A stretch of 64,000 bases of DNA from NCBI RefSeq assembly GCF_002865645.1, contig NW_020194684.1, positions 6,369,565-6,433,564 of the forward strand, given 5' to 3'. Shown here piece after piece: positions 1 through 13,559 of this stretch. The notes beneath the pieces are model-generated. The model did no database searches, had not been told where the DNA came from, and saw nothing but the letters and a program-made list of their open reading frames with translations. This stretch comes from Hyaloscypha bicolor E (lineage: Eukaryota; Ascomycota; Leotiomycetes; Helotiales; Hyaloscyphaceae). Numbering within the stretch: position 1 is the first letter of the stretch; every line of letters begins with the position of its first letter. The position numbers were made by a program, and so were the translations under genes.

Positions 1-741
1 TTTCAAAGATGAAGAAGCTCGACAGCTTTCTAAAGGAGAGCCAACGACTTACTCCCTTGGCTTTTGGTACGTTGAGATTCTAAGTTTTGCCCTCCTCACT
101 CCAGCTAAAATTCCTTTTGCAGACGGTCTCTCTCGAAGACTACACAAGAATATCACCTTCTCGAATGGCCTGTGACTCCCCAAGGGAGTGCTACTGACTT
201 TCCCCATGTATGCCGCCCAGTATGTAGCGCTCCATTTTTCCTTCCCTTCCCGTGCCCACCATTGCACTTTTTTTTAATAAAAAAAAATGGCATCAGACAG
301 GTTGTCACGTCGATGCTTGATAAAAGCGATCTTAATTCCCTATTCTAACAGAAGCCAAACAGTCAATCAGAAAAGAACCCAATCGGCGGCACGCAGGCCA
401 TGGCCGAAACAGGTAGTACTCCCCTCAACGTCTTCGACGGCTATCGATTTTCTCGTATGCGTGAAATGCCCGGAAACGAGGCAAAGTACCAGGCTACATC
501 CACTGGCCCAGGACAATTCACCTTTGGTCACGGTTCGAACGCATGTCCTGGCCGATTCTCCGCCCTGTATATCATGAAGATTGTCATGATCTTTGTTCTG
601 CGTAATTACGATATTCAGCTTCCCCCGGAGATCCAGGCAGCAGGGCGACCCAAGGGCAGAACCGCTGGGGTTTCCAATTTAGTGGACAGCACAGTGAAGA
701 TTGAGCTTCGTCAAAGGGCTCCATCGAAGTCAAGACAGTAG
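1..741 (+). pseudogene. Cytochrome P450, C-terminal part, broken and cut by the window edge
   Basis: The C-terminal end of a haem-thiolate monooxygenase. At 6-66 a frame shows the K-helix ExxR signature (KESQR). A GT..AG intron from about 67 to 122 follows, then a second stretch reading RRLHKNITFSNGL, and after an in-frame TGA at 173-175 the same frame continues as LPKGVLLTFPMYAAQY, a typical P450 segment. The haem-binding loop lies in the frame 400-741, as FGHGSNACPGRF with the cysteine ligand. Sequence between about 222 and 400 contains no convincing coding and may be a long intron or damage. The family is clear; the substrate cannot be told. The TGA and the poor fit of the 222-400 segment argue for a decayed gene, but the 5' part is outside the window, so alternative splicing or an assembly error remain possible. 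Confidence 0.7.
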
Positions 742-1194
742 CGAGGTGTAGGAATCCAATCTAGGATACCCAGGCTGTGACAAATGGCTGTAGAGAGAAG
801 GTTGCCTGAGAGCACTTGCTAGGAAGGGCCAGAAGTATAGTCGCCTAATACGTTCCGGGCAACTGGGTATGCTTAGCAAGAAGAAGTGAACAGCTAGTGC
901 GCCTCCTTGTACGAATAAACAAGTCAAAAAGCGTGGCCGTGAACGGTTGTATTATTCCTCTGCCTCTCTCGGATGCGCACCGGAGAAGGAGGTAGGCTCG
1001 GTAGGTAGTGTCAGTTTACGGTACTGTATTCGCTTGCTTAGGTACGAAAGGGAGTTTCAAGAAATCAGCGTCACCCCCCCTGTAAGGCGGTGAGCTTAGT
1101 GCCACGCTGTTCTAGCACCTTCTCTCCCACCTTCTCTCTCACCACCATCAGTTTAGCTCTCTCTCTCTCTCCATCCACCTCTTATTCTCTGCAA
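742..1194. other. Gene-free stretch between P450 remnant and transposase remnant
   Basis: No coding signal is seen. The stretch contains C-runs near 1074-1080 and a pyrimidine-rich CT tract around 1149-1172. It could hold the 5' end of the Tc1/mariner remnant that follows, but I could not find its terminal inverted repeat. Confidence 0.4.
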
Positions 1195-1905
1195 TTATGA
1201 CCTGTACACTAAAAGAATCACTGCCAGAAGAGAGCACGAGACCCCTCGGCGGTCCCGCTTTCGCGCGTATCTTGAGGAGGGGCATATACAAAAGCAAGCT
1301 GCCCAGCTAACTCAAGTCCCTCGTACAACTGCAAGAGAATGGGTATCTACAGGAGATCGACGAACTGGCAAAGAGCGAGCTGGAAGACCTTCTATTATCT
1401 CTAATGCGAAAGTAGAAGAGATAATTAAATAGATGACAGGCCACTTTGACCGGCGAGCAATGCCCCTCCAGGAGATCGCGCGAGAGCACGGTATCAAAGC
1501 CTCTAATAATACAATTTTAGCTGCCTTCGCTCGTCACGGATATCACCACTACGTCCCCGATTACAAGCCTTTTCTTTCAGAAGCTATAAAATGAAAGCAA
1601 TGGACCTTCTCAATTGAGAATTGGGATCGGGGGAAGGAGTACTGGTATAAGGGTATTTACTATAATAAGACAATAATCCAATCGAATTTATGATAACGAC
1701 TCAAAATCCTTCGCAAAAGGGGAGAACAACAGCGACTCGATTGCATCCAATTTAAGTTTACAAGCGGTCGGCCATCTATATATTGCATAGCCGCAATTGG
1801 ATATAATTTCAAAAACAAGCTTGTAATTTTATTAATGGAAGGAGAAGACCGGCTTTCGGGCAGGCAATTTACGCCTGCGGCCCCACGGAGGCATTCTCGG
1901 TAGCT
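1195..1905 (+). pseudogene. RIP-degraded Tc1/mariner-type transposase remnant
   Basis: One long frame from about 1308 to 1905 reads as a Tc1/mariner-like transposase N-terminal half: a helix-turn-helix part (VPRTTAREWVSTGDRRTGK and then RAGRPSIISNAKVEEIIK), a second DNA-binding helix region (LQEIAREHGIKASNNTILAA), and the beginning of the catalytic region (CIQFKFTSGRPSIYC followed by AAIGYNF). Several internal stops (TAG after EEIIK, TGA near 1592, TGA TAA near 1692) sit where Trp or Arg codons are expected, so they fit RIP-type G-to-A changes of TGG and CGA. The catalytic C-terminal half is missing. The outer Gypsy element is inserted only about 50 bp downstream. Orientation is plus. The ends of the DNA element were not found. 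Confidence 0.65.
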
Positions 1906-1953
1906 CGAGGTTGGGTACTATAGTCAAATTTAGCGACTCGGCTATTCTGTCAC

Positions 1954-2088
1954 CGTAGAAGGAGCGAAATTGGAAGTAGTCTTAGTGATGCGTGGTTGCC
2001 TTATTAGGCCTCAGAGTCTATATAGCTAGTTCTTCTCACAGGACTCAATCCACACCCTTATATCCCCTCCTGATTCTATTAATTTTCT
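1954..2088 (+). repeat. 5' LTR of the outer Gypsy element
   Basis: A 135-bp copy beginning CGTAGAAGGAGCGAAATTGG and ending AATTTTCT. It differs from the 3' copy at about six positions, all transitions. Preceded by the target duplication GTCAC. Confidence 0.88.
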
Positions 2089-5000
2089 GGTGCCGAAACC
2101 CAGAAATTATTAAAATCTCGATTCTGACTCGAGATTTCTATTAAGAGGATTATTCCCTATCTTTTCCTATAGCTCAAGCTTCCTAGATCACTATATTAAG
2201 GTATTTCACGGTTTATAAAGGCTTATTAGTAAATTGCGACCGAGGCCTTTTCCTGTAACGGAACTATTTCTATTAAAATATTACCTTTATACTATCGGAT
2301 TTCCTTTTCTACTATTAGAAATCTTTCTTTTAGCCTAAGATCTTAATTAGAAAGTTATATATTCCTATTCGGAATCCCTAGTTCTATCTATAGGTTATAA
2401 TTCGGGATTCTAGTCAAGCTATATAATATATTTTACTAAAAGACACCTGAGATTCCTAATTAGAAATATGCTTTAGAGAACTCTCTAACTAGTTAAAAAC
2501 TATTACTATAATATAATCCTGGATTATTAGAAAAATATACTTTTATATTATCTAATTACTCTTTAATTAAAGACTCTATTAAGTTCTAGTTCAGGATTTC
2601 GTAATATATTATTTAATAAATTAATTTATTATCTATTAATATTAGCTTCTCTTTCCAAGAAATATAAACTAGAAGATTTCTCTCGGAATCTCGATATAAT
2701 TCTTTATATAGAGCTCGAATTACTTTAGATTCCTGTTTCTGTTTCAAATACCTTTCTAAGCCCAGGAAGTTCCCAGAATTATAAAAGAAGCTTCTCTAAT
2801 ATTAATATAAATATCTCGAATCTTAATAGGAATTCTTTTCCGAGCTCTATTAAAAAAACCCTAAATCCAATTATAAATATAGCTATTTTTCCCGATTATA
2901 TTTAGTTCAGTTAGTATAATAGTAATATAGTAGCTATTTAGTAGCTTATATATTTAAGATATAATTTCTGTAAGGCTAGCTATAAGAAGCTATTTGCTTC
3001 TCTTTTCTTTAAGGCAATAAATATATTATTTAATAATAAAGTTACCTAATAATTAAATTCTATATCTCGGTTTCGGGAACTTATTAATAAGAAGAATTCT
3101 ACTAAATAAGAAAATATTATAGAATTTAAGGAAGCTCTAAGAATTCAGTTTTCTACTAAAGTTTCTAATACCTTAGAAATTAATATCTAATTAGAAATTA
3201 AATAGCTTTTTTAGGAAGCTAATAAACTACTTCTTATATATTACTAGAGAACTATTTATCTTTTATACTAAGTATATAGCTATAATATTCTAAAGGCTAG
3301 AAAAGCTTTATCTCTAATTAAAATTATTATATTTTAGATTATTATTTCTGCTTTTATTAAAGGAATTTATAATAAAGTTCTTTATAATACTATATTAGGA
3401 AAATCGGTTATTACTTATAAATTATTATTTTAATCTTATAAAATCCTTATAGAAACCTAGTAGGGAATTATTATTATAAAGGAAATCCAGAAATACTTAG
3501 TAAAAAAATATAAACTAGAATAATTAAAATAGTTTTACTTTTCTTATTATAGCTATATAATAACTTTAGTTCTAGTAAACTTAAATACTAAAATTCTATA
3601 AGCTTTCTAAGAACTTCCTATCCAAAATTTATATTTCCTAATTATTCTATAGAATATATATCTAGTTTATTTTATTCTTTAATTAGAATTTCAGTTTTTC
3701 TAATCCGGTTTTTAATTTCTGTATAAAATCTAAGGAATTCTATAATATTTTATTAGTAATTCCTAAGATATTTTTTAGACTTCCTAACTAGAATAGAAAT
3801 CTATTATAGCTAGAGAATCGGAACCTAATTCTATAAAAGTTTCAGAACAGATTTCTTAAGAAAAGCTATTTAGAAAATTAAATAGCTAGAAAAATTCCTA
3901 AGACTTTAGTAAAGAAAAGAAAAAGCTTTTACCTTATACTTTATTAAAGAACTTATTTATTAATAGGATATAAGCCTATAATATTAAGTAAAATAATATA
4001 ATCTATTTTAATTATAGTTAATTAGGATATATAAAGTTTTAATATAAGACTTCCGAATTATTTTTGAAACTTTAAGAGATTATTTATTTAAAGAAAATAG
4101 TCTATAGAAAATTCTCTTTATTTTATTTAGTAAACCTTAAAGTCTCTATATTCTTATTAAGATCCGGATATTCGGAATTAGTATTACTATATAGTTTTAT
4201 CTTAAATAGATTAGATATATTCTTTAAGGAATTTATATCTTTTATTAAGAATTTAATTTTCGGAAAGAATTTATTAGGAGATTAATTTAAATTAAAGAGC
4301 TATAAGCTAGAATAGGTTTCTCTTAGTAAAAGCTATCTAAATAGCCTAGTAAAGTTTAAAGCTTTTATAAATTTAGCTCTAAGTAAGAAATATTAGTAAG
4401 TAAATATTAAAGATATCTTGAATTATATTTCAGAACCTATAATTAAGGCAGCTCGAAAGAAAGATACTTAATTTATTTAATAACTTTATAAAATTATTAA
4501 ATATAAAGAAAAAGGTTCTATTAATTATATAAAATTAATAGAAATAATTCAGGTTCCTATAAGTCTTTTTAATTTATTTTAAATAAGCCCAGACCTTTCT
4601 AAAGTATTTAGAAACCTATTTATATAAGTTAATTATAAGGGAAAAAAGATAAAAGAATCCGGATTTAATATATTATTAGCTAATATTTCTAAAAAATCCC
4701 TATTGGGAAAAACTAGATAATTTAGAAAGATTTCTATTATTCTAGTTTAATCTTTTCTATTAATTAAATAAAAAATATTTCGAAGTCCTATTATTACTAG
4801 AATCTTTTATTAGAGAAAGATTATAAATATTACTCTTCCGAAATCGGTTTTCTAGGAAAATTAAGAATTAGAAATAAATATAATTTCCTTAGAATTAGCT
4901 AAAATATTAAAATATAGAATAATTATATTAAAAATCCGGGAATTTAGTAATCTTATAATAAATATAACTTATAGTAATATTTCCGAATTAATCTATTTTA

Positions 5001-7106
5001 TAAGTTTCGAAATAAAAGTATTTGAAATTTAGTATTAGATTAATATTTTTATTTAACTTAATAATATATAAGATAAAGAGCTCTATTTACTATTTAGACT
5101 CCTATAGCTTTATTTAGTAAATACTAAAATTCTTATTTAATTATCTCAAATTTATTTAAATAATTCTAAATATAATAAAAAGATAGTAATTATCTAAAAA
5201 CCTATATTTATAAAATCTGAGAGAAATAGATTAATTTTTTATCTAAAAGAAATAAAACCCGTAATAAGACTTATTAATTAATAAGTTCCTATAGAAAAGA
5301 TTAAAAAGGTTCTAGAAAATAATTCCGAATTTTCTAAATTAGAAATTAATAAGTTATCTAATTTAGAATCTAAATCAGAAAACTAGATTTTATATTTTAA
5401 TTTAAATAAATCAGAAAAAGGTCTCGGAAATATAAAAGTTCTTTATATTCTTTATATATTTCTATACTAGATAAAAATAATTATAAATCGAATCTTTTAT
5501 TATATATAGCTATTATATTATATCTTATTCTTAGCTAAATAGAAATTTAGATAATCTCGGTTTCCCTTATTTATTTTATAAACTTTAAATAAAGAATTAT
5601 AAAAGATATTTTTTTATTCTTTTTTTAAGGAAATCTTGGCTCTTTAAATAAAGAAATAAAGTTATAAGAGAGTTCTGGAATTAATATAAGATAGTATTTA
5701 TAGTTTTCCTAATATTAAGAATAATTTTACTAGTATTTTATATATAAGCAGAAATAGTAAATTTAATAACTTATTAGAAATTAAATCTAGTTTATAATTA
5801 TTTCCTATAGAAAAATAACTGGTATAATACTTTTTAAGTACTAATATAAATAAAGAAATTAATAAATAGTTTAAGAAATTTCTTATAAAACTAGAATCCG
5901 AAATTCCTAATAAGAAATTTAAATAATATATAAAATAACTATTATATATCTATAAATATTTAAATACTACTAAACTTATTAACTTTTCCCTAATAAATCT
6001 CTATATTTATAAAGTTTATTTTAAGCCAGAAATAAAACCTTATTCTATTTCTAGATAAAGAAAATAGTTTCCTAGAAAAGAGTTTTGGCTTTAATAAATA
6101 ATTACTAAAGAAATAAAATATAGAATCTTTAAAAGAATAATTACTATAAATAGGAAGCTATTAGATTAGAATATTTAGGTAATTCTAATAAATAAAAATA
6201 ATAATTCTGGCCCTTAAAATAAGCTATAAATTACTTTTAATTACTAAAATATAAAAGAGAATCTTTCTGGTTATTATTTAAAACTAATATCTAAGGTTTA
6301 TAATTATCTTATAAATCCCTAATATAAATAGTTCCTAAAATTTAATCTTAAGAATATATGTTAGGTAATTCTGGTTTATCTAGTAAATTACTATTATTTT
6401 ATATTTATAATTTTAGAAATTAGTTAGATTTAGTCTCTTTATATATTTTAAAAATCTATAAGCTCCGGATTCTTAATAACTAAACTAATATATATTATTT
6501 TTAGAGAAATTCCTATAATAGAAAACTTTTCTAAATAACTATTTATTCTTATTATTAAAAGTAAAAAAGAACTTCCCAAGAATATATTTTATATTAATAA
6601 TATTTTTATAGGAATTACTATATTTAAAAAGAAATATTTCTATATAAAAAATATCTTATTTCTATGAATTAAATAAATAAAGCTCAAATTATTATTTTAG
6701 AAACTCAAGCTTTTTATAAATAAGGTTATAGCTCTGGAAATTATTTATAGATCTAATAAAAAGGTATTAGTAAAACCTAAATAAACTAAGAAGATTTATA
6801 ATTAGCTTATTCTAAAAAATTTAATAGATATTAAAGCTTTTTTTAAAGCTATTAGAATAACTTAATAATAGGTTAAGAACTTTATTAAATTTAAGATATC
6901 TCTAACTTACCTAATAAGAGATATTAAATAAAAATAAAAGAATTAAAAGCAAATTACTTTTTAAATTCTTAAGAAAAAATATTTAGTTATAATTAAAATA
7001 TATAAATAAGATTTTAAGTTTACTATTTAATTATATTTAGATATTAATAAATAGAATACTAGCTATATAATTATTTAAATACGAGATTTTAGTAAAAGAA
7101 AGCTTA
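2089..7106 (+). pseudogene. Outer Gypsy internal region, 5' part (gag to RNase H), RIP-destroyed
   Basis: AT-rich sequence with dense stop codons on all frames. The plus strand still shows polyprotein remnants; the last part before the nested insertion reads, with stops, as the start of the RNase H-like domain (LKKKYLVIIKIYK, then RDFSKRKL) and stops at the middle element's insertion point. Domain limits of gag, protease and reverse transcriptase cannot be placed reliably because RIP has removed the diagnostic residues. The frame resumes at 21669 (see there). No functional protein can be made. Confidence 0.7.
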
Positions 7107-7433
7107 TATAAGGCACGTAATAGCAGGGTGATATATAAATAGTCAAGGTAAATAAGCTGCAGAGTGACGCTTGCAAGTGTAACTGATTCCAAGAATTGAT
7201 TCTAATAAAAGACTAATTGATGCCCCTTTCCAAAGCTAGGAGCGTTTCCCTATATGTTCCCTAGTGCTTAGCCAAGCCTGCGAAGCACTTTACTTAACTA
7301 GGAAACACGATCCTATGCGATCCGTATGATTCCGATTACCCGTATGATTCCGATTGCAAGCTTTACCTAAAATAGGAAACTAGATCTATGATATCTGATA
7401 CCTGTCCATGCGCCATTACATATGCCTATTACA
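7107..7433 (-). repeat. LTR of the middle Gypsy element, left copy
   Basis: 327 bp, the same length as the right copy. It begins TATAAGGCACGTAATAGCAG, where the right copy has TGTGAGGTACG, so the canonical TG end became TA. It ends ATTACA. Preceded by the target duplication GCTTA. Confidence 0.9.
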
Positions 7434-8580
7434 TTAATCCTCTTTTTAGGCCCTTGTCCCCAAGAGGCCTGAGAAAACTGCAAATAGCTTTATAAATAAT
7501 TCCCTGAAACTTTTCCGGCCATTGGTCCTCCCTAAAGACTTCCCATAATTACCCTATTATTACGCCAGGTAATGGATTTAAGGATACAGTTTACTAACCC
7601 TGCCCAGCTAATCCGCAAATTGCCTCTGGCGATTCCCCCTTGCAAAGGTAGTATGAGTATGGTATATACTATTAGGCAGGAAGCTCTTCCGGTTTTCTGA
7701 TTGGTTCGTGAATCCTAACTCAGCCTCTATTCGCAAATAAATCATTGCTCTATAGGCCCAAGAGCTTGGAAAAGTTAATCCGATCTTCTGGTTCGTTTGT
7801 AAATCCCTTCTTTGGAATTTTCTGGGTATTCCTGGTATAGAGCCGGTTCCAAATTTGCGATTACTATTCGGGGAGAGGGTATTATAAAAAGGCCTCTTTT
7901 TTCCTACTAACTAACCTTCCTTTCCTTAACCATAATACCATACCCAGCTCCTCCTCGTCCCTTGCCTTCCTTCTTCAAGCCTTCTTTAAGCTCCTTTAAG
8001 CTCCTTTAAGCTTTATTTAAGCTTTATTCAAGCTTTATTCAAGTTCCCTTCCAATTCCCTCTTCTAATACTATCCAAGGTTCCTCAAGCATATATAGTAC
8101 GGTTAAACCGCCTTCTTTAAGCTATTAACATATACAAGCGTCTTCCCTATCCTTTGCCCGAAAGAGAGAAGGCTATTACTGCCCTTCTTCTATACTAAAC
8201 GGTACATACTTCTCATATTAAAGCTATTATTTGAGGCTAACGGATTCCCCTAATAATTTAAGGAATAGGTCAAGTAATTCTTACTAGCTTAGTATAAGTG
8301 CAAAGTGCTCTTAATAATATAGTTAATATTTTTTGGTATTAAGTAAGCTTACTTCTTCCTCGTTCTTTACTAATAGCTAATAGCTTTAGAGGCTAATTTA
8401 CTATCTATTTCTCGAGAGGATCCTAATAAGAATAATAATAAGGATAATAGAAAGTAGTTATGAGGGTAGGGTATTTATAGGGTACAGAAATTAGAGTTTT
8501 TAGAGTTCTTAATAATTTTTATATGGTTTTTCCAAGAATAAATATATAGTTTTTAATAGTTTCCTAATAAAAGCATTTAT
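7434..8580. other. Non-coding 3' region of the middle Gypsy element, with a short tandem array
   Basis: In the element's orientation this is the stretch between the end of pol and the 3' LTR. It is visibly less AT-rich than the neighbouring pol remnant. Around 7970-8045 there is a degenerate tandem array of units of about 10-11 bp with the core CTTTAAGCT / ATTCAAGCTTT. No gene is seen. Confidence 0.5.
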
Positions 8581-8599
8581 CTTTTGTGCCTTTATTTGG

Positions 8600-11500
8600 C
8601 TAATAGTATTATAATATTATTCTTTTCCAAGTATTCTTATAATTCTTGAGCTATATTCTCTAGATTACTTAGTAGTTCCTATATATTATCTGCTAGTAAG
8701 TAGCTCTTCTAATAAACGAGATACTTCCTTTCTTTTCTGCCTTTCCTATAGGCTATAATAGATTTTACCTCGAATTCTTCTTTATCCTTAATCTCGACTA
8801 GTTCTGGTTCTACTATAATACTAGCTTGCGGGTACTATAGTTCTAAGAGAGAAATATAGAAAATATTATAGATCTAATATAATAGTAGTAATTTCAAGTA
8901 ATATACCTGTTTATATATTTCTATAATTTCTAAAACTTTAAAGAAGCCAAGATATTTATCCGCTAGCTTTATACTAGGTTATAGCTATTAAATATTCTTT
9001 ATATAAAGTATGACTTTATTATATATATTAAATTCCTTATTAATATATTTCTTATTATAGTACTTTTTCTATATATCTATTATTTCTTACTATTACTTTT
9101 CTAGTATTTCCTATTTTATTTAAATTCTCTATATTCTTTCTTATATTACCGGCGCCCCTCTTTCTAAAATATTATCCTTAATATATAGTTTAATACTAGA
9201 ATAGAATTCATATAATATATAGAATAGGAAAATTCCTATTATTAAATATATAAAGTTATTATATGTGAATTCTGCGAGAGTAAGCTTTATTATCTAGTTA
9301 TTTTACTAGTAGCTAGTATAGTACCTTAAGTACTATTCCAGAGTTTGGTTTAGATTCTTTATTTATCTATTAGTTTATAAGTGAAATACTATACTTAGCT
9401 ATTATTAAACCTTTAAATAGAAATATAGACTTAACTAGAACTTGCTTATAAAAATAGATCCTTTATTAGAGGTTATATCTATAGGTATACTAAAGTCTTT
9501 AATAATATAATATATAAATAGCTCTACTAATTTAGGAGCCGAGATTTCCTTAGTAATTAGAATATATTATACTATTTTCGTATATCTATTAATAATAACA
9601 AGTATAGAATTATATACTTTATTATAAAACCTAGAAAAGAATAGCCTAAGTATGCCATATAATAGATATCTCTTTACCTTAGTCCGTTAATATATAGGAC
9701 AAGTTCTAATATAGTCTTTTATATCCTTTTTTATACTTTACTAGAAGTACTTCCTTTAAAGAATCTCTAGTATCTTACTAGTACTAAAATGCCTATTTAT
9801 AGGATTATTATAGTTAGCTTATAGTAATTCTTCTTTGAGAGCCGGCTTATTTAGTATATAGATAGTGTCCTAATATCTTAATAACTCAGATATATTAAGT
9901 TCTCAAGTCTTAATAGCTCTAGTAAAGATCCCCTTTAAGAATTATTTATATTACTAGTATTATACTAATAGATCGAGCCTTTAGTACTATAATAGTAATT
10001 TAAGTAATATTTCTCTGCCTTTCTCGTATACTATTTCGGACCTAGCTACTTATATAGCTAGAATCCGTAGTATATACTATTTATAACTAGCTATACTAGT
10101 AATAGGCTCAAGTAGCAGTATCTCTAGTACTATTCTATTACTAAAATAAACTTCCTTTTCGGAATTCCTTAGTATCTTACTAATTAAGAAGTACCTACCT
10201 CCTCTTTCCTAGGCCTTAAATTACGGTATTATAGGAATAGTATAGTATCCTATTACTACTACTTATAGGGCTCTCTATTCTATATTCTATAGCTTATTAT
10301 AAAGTATAAGTAGTAAAGTATCTTTATCTATATCTACTATAAAGTCTGGCCTTCTTAATAGCCTATTAGCAGAATTATTATACCCTGGCTAGTATTCTAA
10401 AATAAAGTTAAAGATAGCTAGCTCCTCTACCTATTTTATCTATTAACTATTTAGTTTTCTCTTAGTTATAAAGTATTTCAAGTTATTATAATCTATCTTA
10501 ATAATAATAGTATATCAGGTATATACTAGATAATATTACTAGGTATAAAATACCAGAATAATAGCCAAGAGCTCAGAATTATATATCTTATACCTGCTCT
10601 TAATTATAGTTATTTTCTTTAAATAAAAGATAATAGAGTATTACCTGGCTTCCGCCCTTTTACTAAAGAGCTAGGAAATCATACCTATAATTACAAATTC
10701 TGAAGTATTCGTTTCTATATAAATCTTTAAGGCTAGGTCAAAATAATAAAGAATTAGTACTATTATAAATGTAATTTATAGCTTCTTAAAAGCCTTATCT
10801 GCCTTATCTATCTAGTTAAAATAATATTATAGGTTTCTACTAGTTTTTAATAAATTAGTTAACCTTTTTGCTATCCTAAAGTATCTATAAATAAATCTCT
10901 AGTAGAAGTTAGTAAAACCCAGGAATACTTAGACTTCTCGGATATTATTTTTTGGGGCCGGCTACTTTCTAATAGCTATAATCTTGCTAGCTTCTATTTC
11001 TATATTATCTGGACTAATTACAAATTCTAGGAACTTTACTTTCTTTATATTAAACTTATATTTTGCCAAGTTTATAAAGAGCTAGTATTATTATAATTAC
11101 TCGAGTATATATTAGATTACTACTATATACTATTCTAGGTTCTTTAAATAAATCAAAATATTATCTAGATAAACTATATAGATAATATCTATAAGGCTTA
11201 CTAGTATATAATTAATATATACCTGAAATATTACCGGAGTATTAGATAGTCTAAAGGGCATAATATAGTACTTAAAATATCTATAATATATTCGGAATAC
11301 CGTTTTTTACTTATTACTCTCTCGTATTTATAACTAATAATAAGTATTCTTTAAATCTAGCTTTATATATATCTTTATTCTATAAAGCCTATCTATAGTC
11401 TTACTAATAAATAATAATAGTATTTGGTTCTTAATAGTAATCTTATTTAGACTTTAGTAATTAATATATAAATATAGGCCGCCTTTTTTCTTTAAAATAA

Positions 11501-12920
11501 ATATAATTAGGGTACTAGCTAGGCTAGTAAAATAATAGATCTATTTCTTTTCCAGGCTAGTATTAAGATATTCCCGAAAAACTTTAAGCTTCCTTTCTAA
11601 TAAAGTATATATAGGACTATATAGTAGTTAGGACCTTGGTTCCAGATCTATATAATATTCTATTATATAGTAGTTAGGTAGTATACCTATAGTCTCTATA
11701 GAGAATACTTGAAAAAGGTTCTAATATTTCTTAAAAAGTATAATTATTCTATTAGTAGTAATAGTAATAACCCTTTAGCTATTTATTATAGAATAGGTAA
11801 TTAATAGAAAAACATATACCTTATACTTTATTATTTTAGTAAACTTTCTGGTATTTAAAACTTTAATTTTCTGTAATTAAATCTAGTATTTCTATATTAT
11901 TTCCCTAAAGGAAATTAGAGAGTTAATCTAGTAAAGCTATAAGAATTCAAGTATTATATTAATATAGTTCAGATTAAAATTATATAATATAAAGTATATA
12001 TTAGCCTTCTTTTAGTTTCCTAGTATATTCTTAGTAGTAATCCCAAGAATATAATCTCTATATAAATAAATTCTCTTTTCTTCTAGTAAGAATAAAGGAG
12101 TTGCCTTTAATATTAATAGAATACCTATATCTAAAACTAATTTTCTTTTTATATAATTAGCCTTTATATCCGAGTTTACTAATACTTTAACTCTTTACCT
12201 ACTTTTTATTATCTTAATAATAATCTTAATTATTATTCTCGTTTTAGGAGCCTTGCCTTCTATAATATAAATAAGTATAACTATTATAAGATATATCTAT
12301 TTCCCGACTTCTTTAGTTCTGGATACTTATATGTTTTATAACTAGACTTATTATAGTTATAGTAAATCGGTTTCCCTTAATTAGGGCAAGTAATAATATA
12401 GTAATTCTTCTTTTAATAGGTAAAGTAAATTATATCCGGTTTTATAGATTCTAATACAAGTACTATATTAGACCCTATTATTATGCTTTTATTACTCCGG
12501 TTTTATAAACCTTATAATAGAAATATATTTTTCTTCTATTTCTCTTTATTATTTCTTTTCTCTTTTCTTTTATTTCTTTTTTTTTATTATTCTATTAGCT
12601 TATTATTATATTCCCGTTAAATAAATAGATTCAAATTATTCTTAATTCTTATAGCTATAGAGATAAGCTTTTCCCTTTCTTATAAAGTATTTCCTTAATA
12701 ATTAATCTTGTCCCGAATCTCCTATCTCAAATTACTAAATAAGTTATTCTACTCTTATAATAAACCCGTATATCCCAAGTTATTTAATAGGCTATCTAAG
12801 TAAGATATAAAGCTTTAAATATTCTGGCCTAGCCATTATTTAATATCCTTAAACTTAGTAAGGGTATTATTATTATAGTTCTCCGGATCCAAGATAGAAT
12901 TCTTTATAAATTTAATAAAG
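8600..12920 (-). pseudogene. Middle Gypsy gag C-part and pol, RIP-destroyed, with chromodomain remnant
   Basis: Read on the minus strand, 12920 downwards continues a gag protein (FIKFIKNSILDPENYNN and then TKFKDIKQWLGQ). Near 11.3-11.0 kb the reverse transcriptase is recognisable: FKYYIMPFRLSNTPVIFQVY, followed by YLDN in place of the catalytic YxDD motif, then INLAKYKFNIKKVKFL. At about 8830-8620 the tail shows chromodomain features (EFEVKSIIAYRKGRKERKYL, then NLENIAQEL). Frames are broken by many TAG/TAA stops. The chromodomain places the element among the chromoviruses, whose chromodomain directs integration to marked chromatin (family knowledge). No intact product is possible. Confidence 0.75.
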
Positions 12921-12925
12921 GTTTC

Positions 12926-13223
12926 TGTAATATATATAAGGTCGCATATAACTTAAGAGTATATAATGAACCTCGGATATTACAGGTATTAATTAGGGAG
13001 TTTAGTAGCCCTTTAATATTCTAACTAACTACTATTTATATTATATATATTAGGCTTATAAATTACTAATTATATATATACTATCGGGGCCTCCTATTTA
13101 GAGGAGGCTTCCCTAGACTTTATAGAAGAAACAGAGATTAGTTCTATACTAAATTTAATACTATAGTTTTATAATATACTAATTTATTCTATTATCTTAT
13201 TACCTACTAATAAATACCTTATA
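12926..13223 (+). repeat. 5' LTR of the inner Gypsy element
   Basis: 298 bp, beginning TGTAATATATATAAGG and ending AATACCTTATA. It carries a segment of about 29 bp around 13045-13075 that is absent from the 3' copy. Other differences are transitions. Confidence 0.82.
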
Positions 13224-13559
13224 AGCTAATCTCTCTACCCTTAAAGAAAATAGTTTAATAAGTAATTATATCTCGAAATCTATAAAATATATAACCCCTT
13301 ACCAAAGCTATTCCTATAGAGAAAGTCGACCAGATTAACCCTAATATAAGTAATAGCAAAGGCTCGTCTAATACTTTTAATAAGGCCTCTCAGGAGCCTC
13401 CAAAAGCCAGTAATAATAACGGAAATAATTCCGGTAATAATTAAGATACCGAGATTAATACCCGAATTACTACTACCCAAGCTATGGAATAGGACTTATA
13501 TACTAAAGTCGAAATACTCTAATAAAAGCAAAAATTAGTAGATATAATTAACTAGTATA

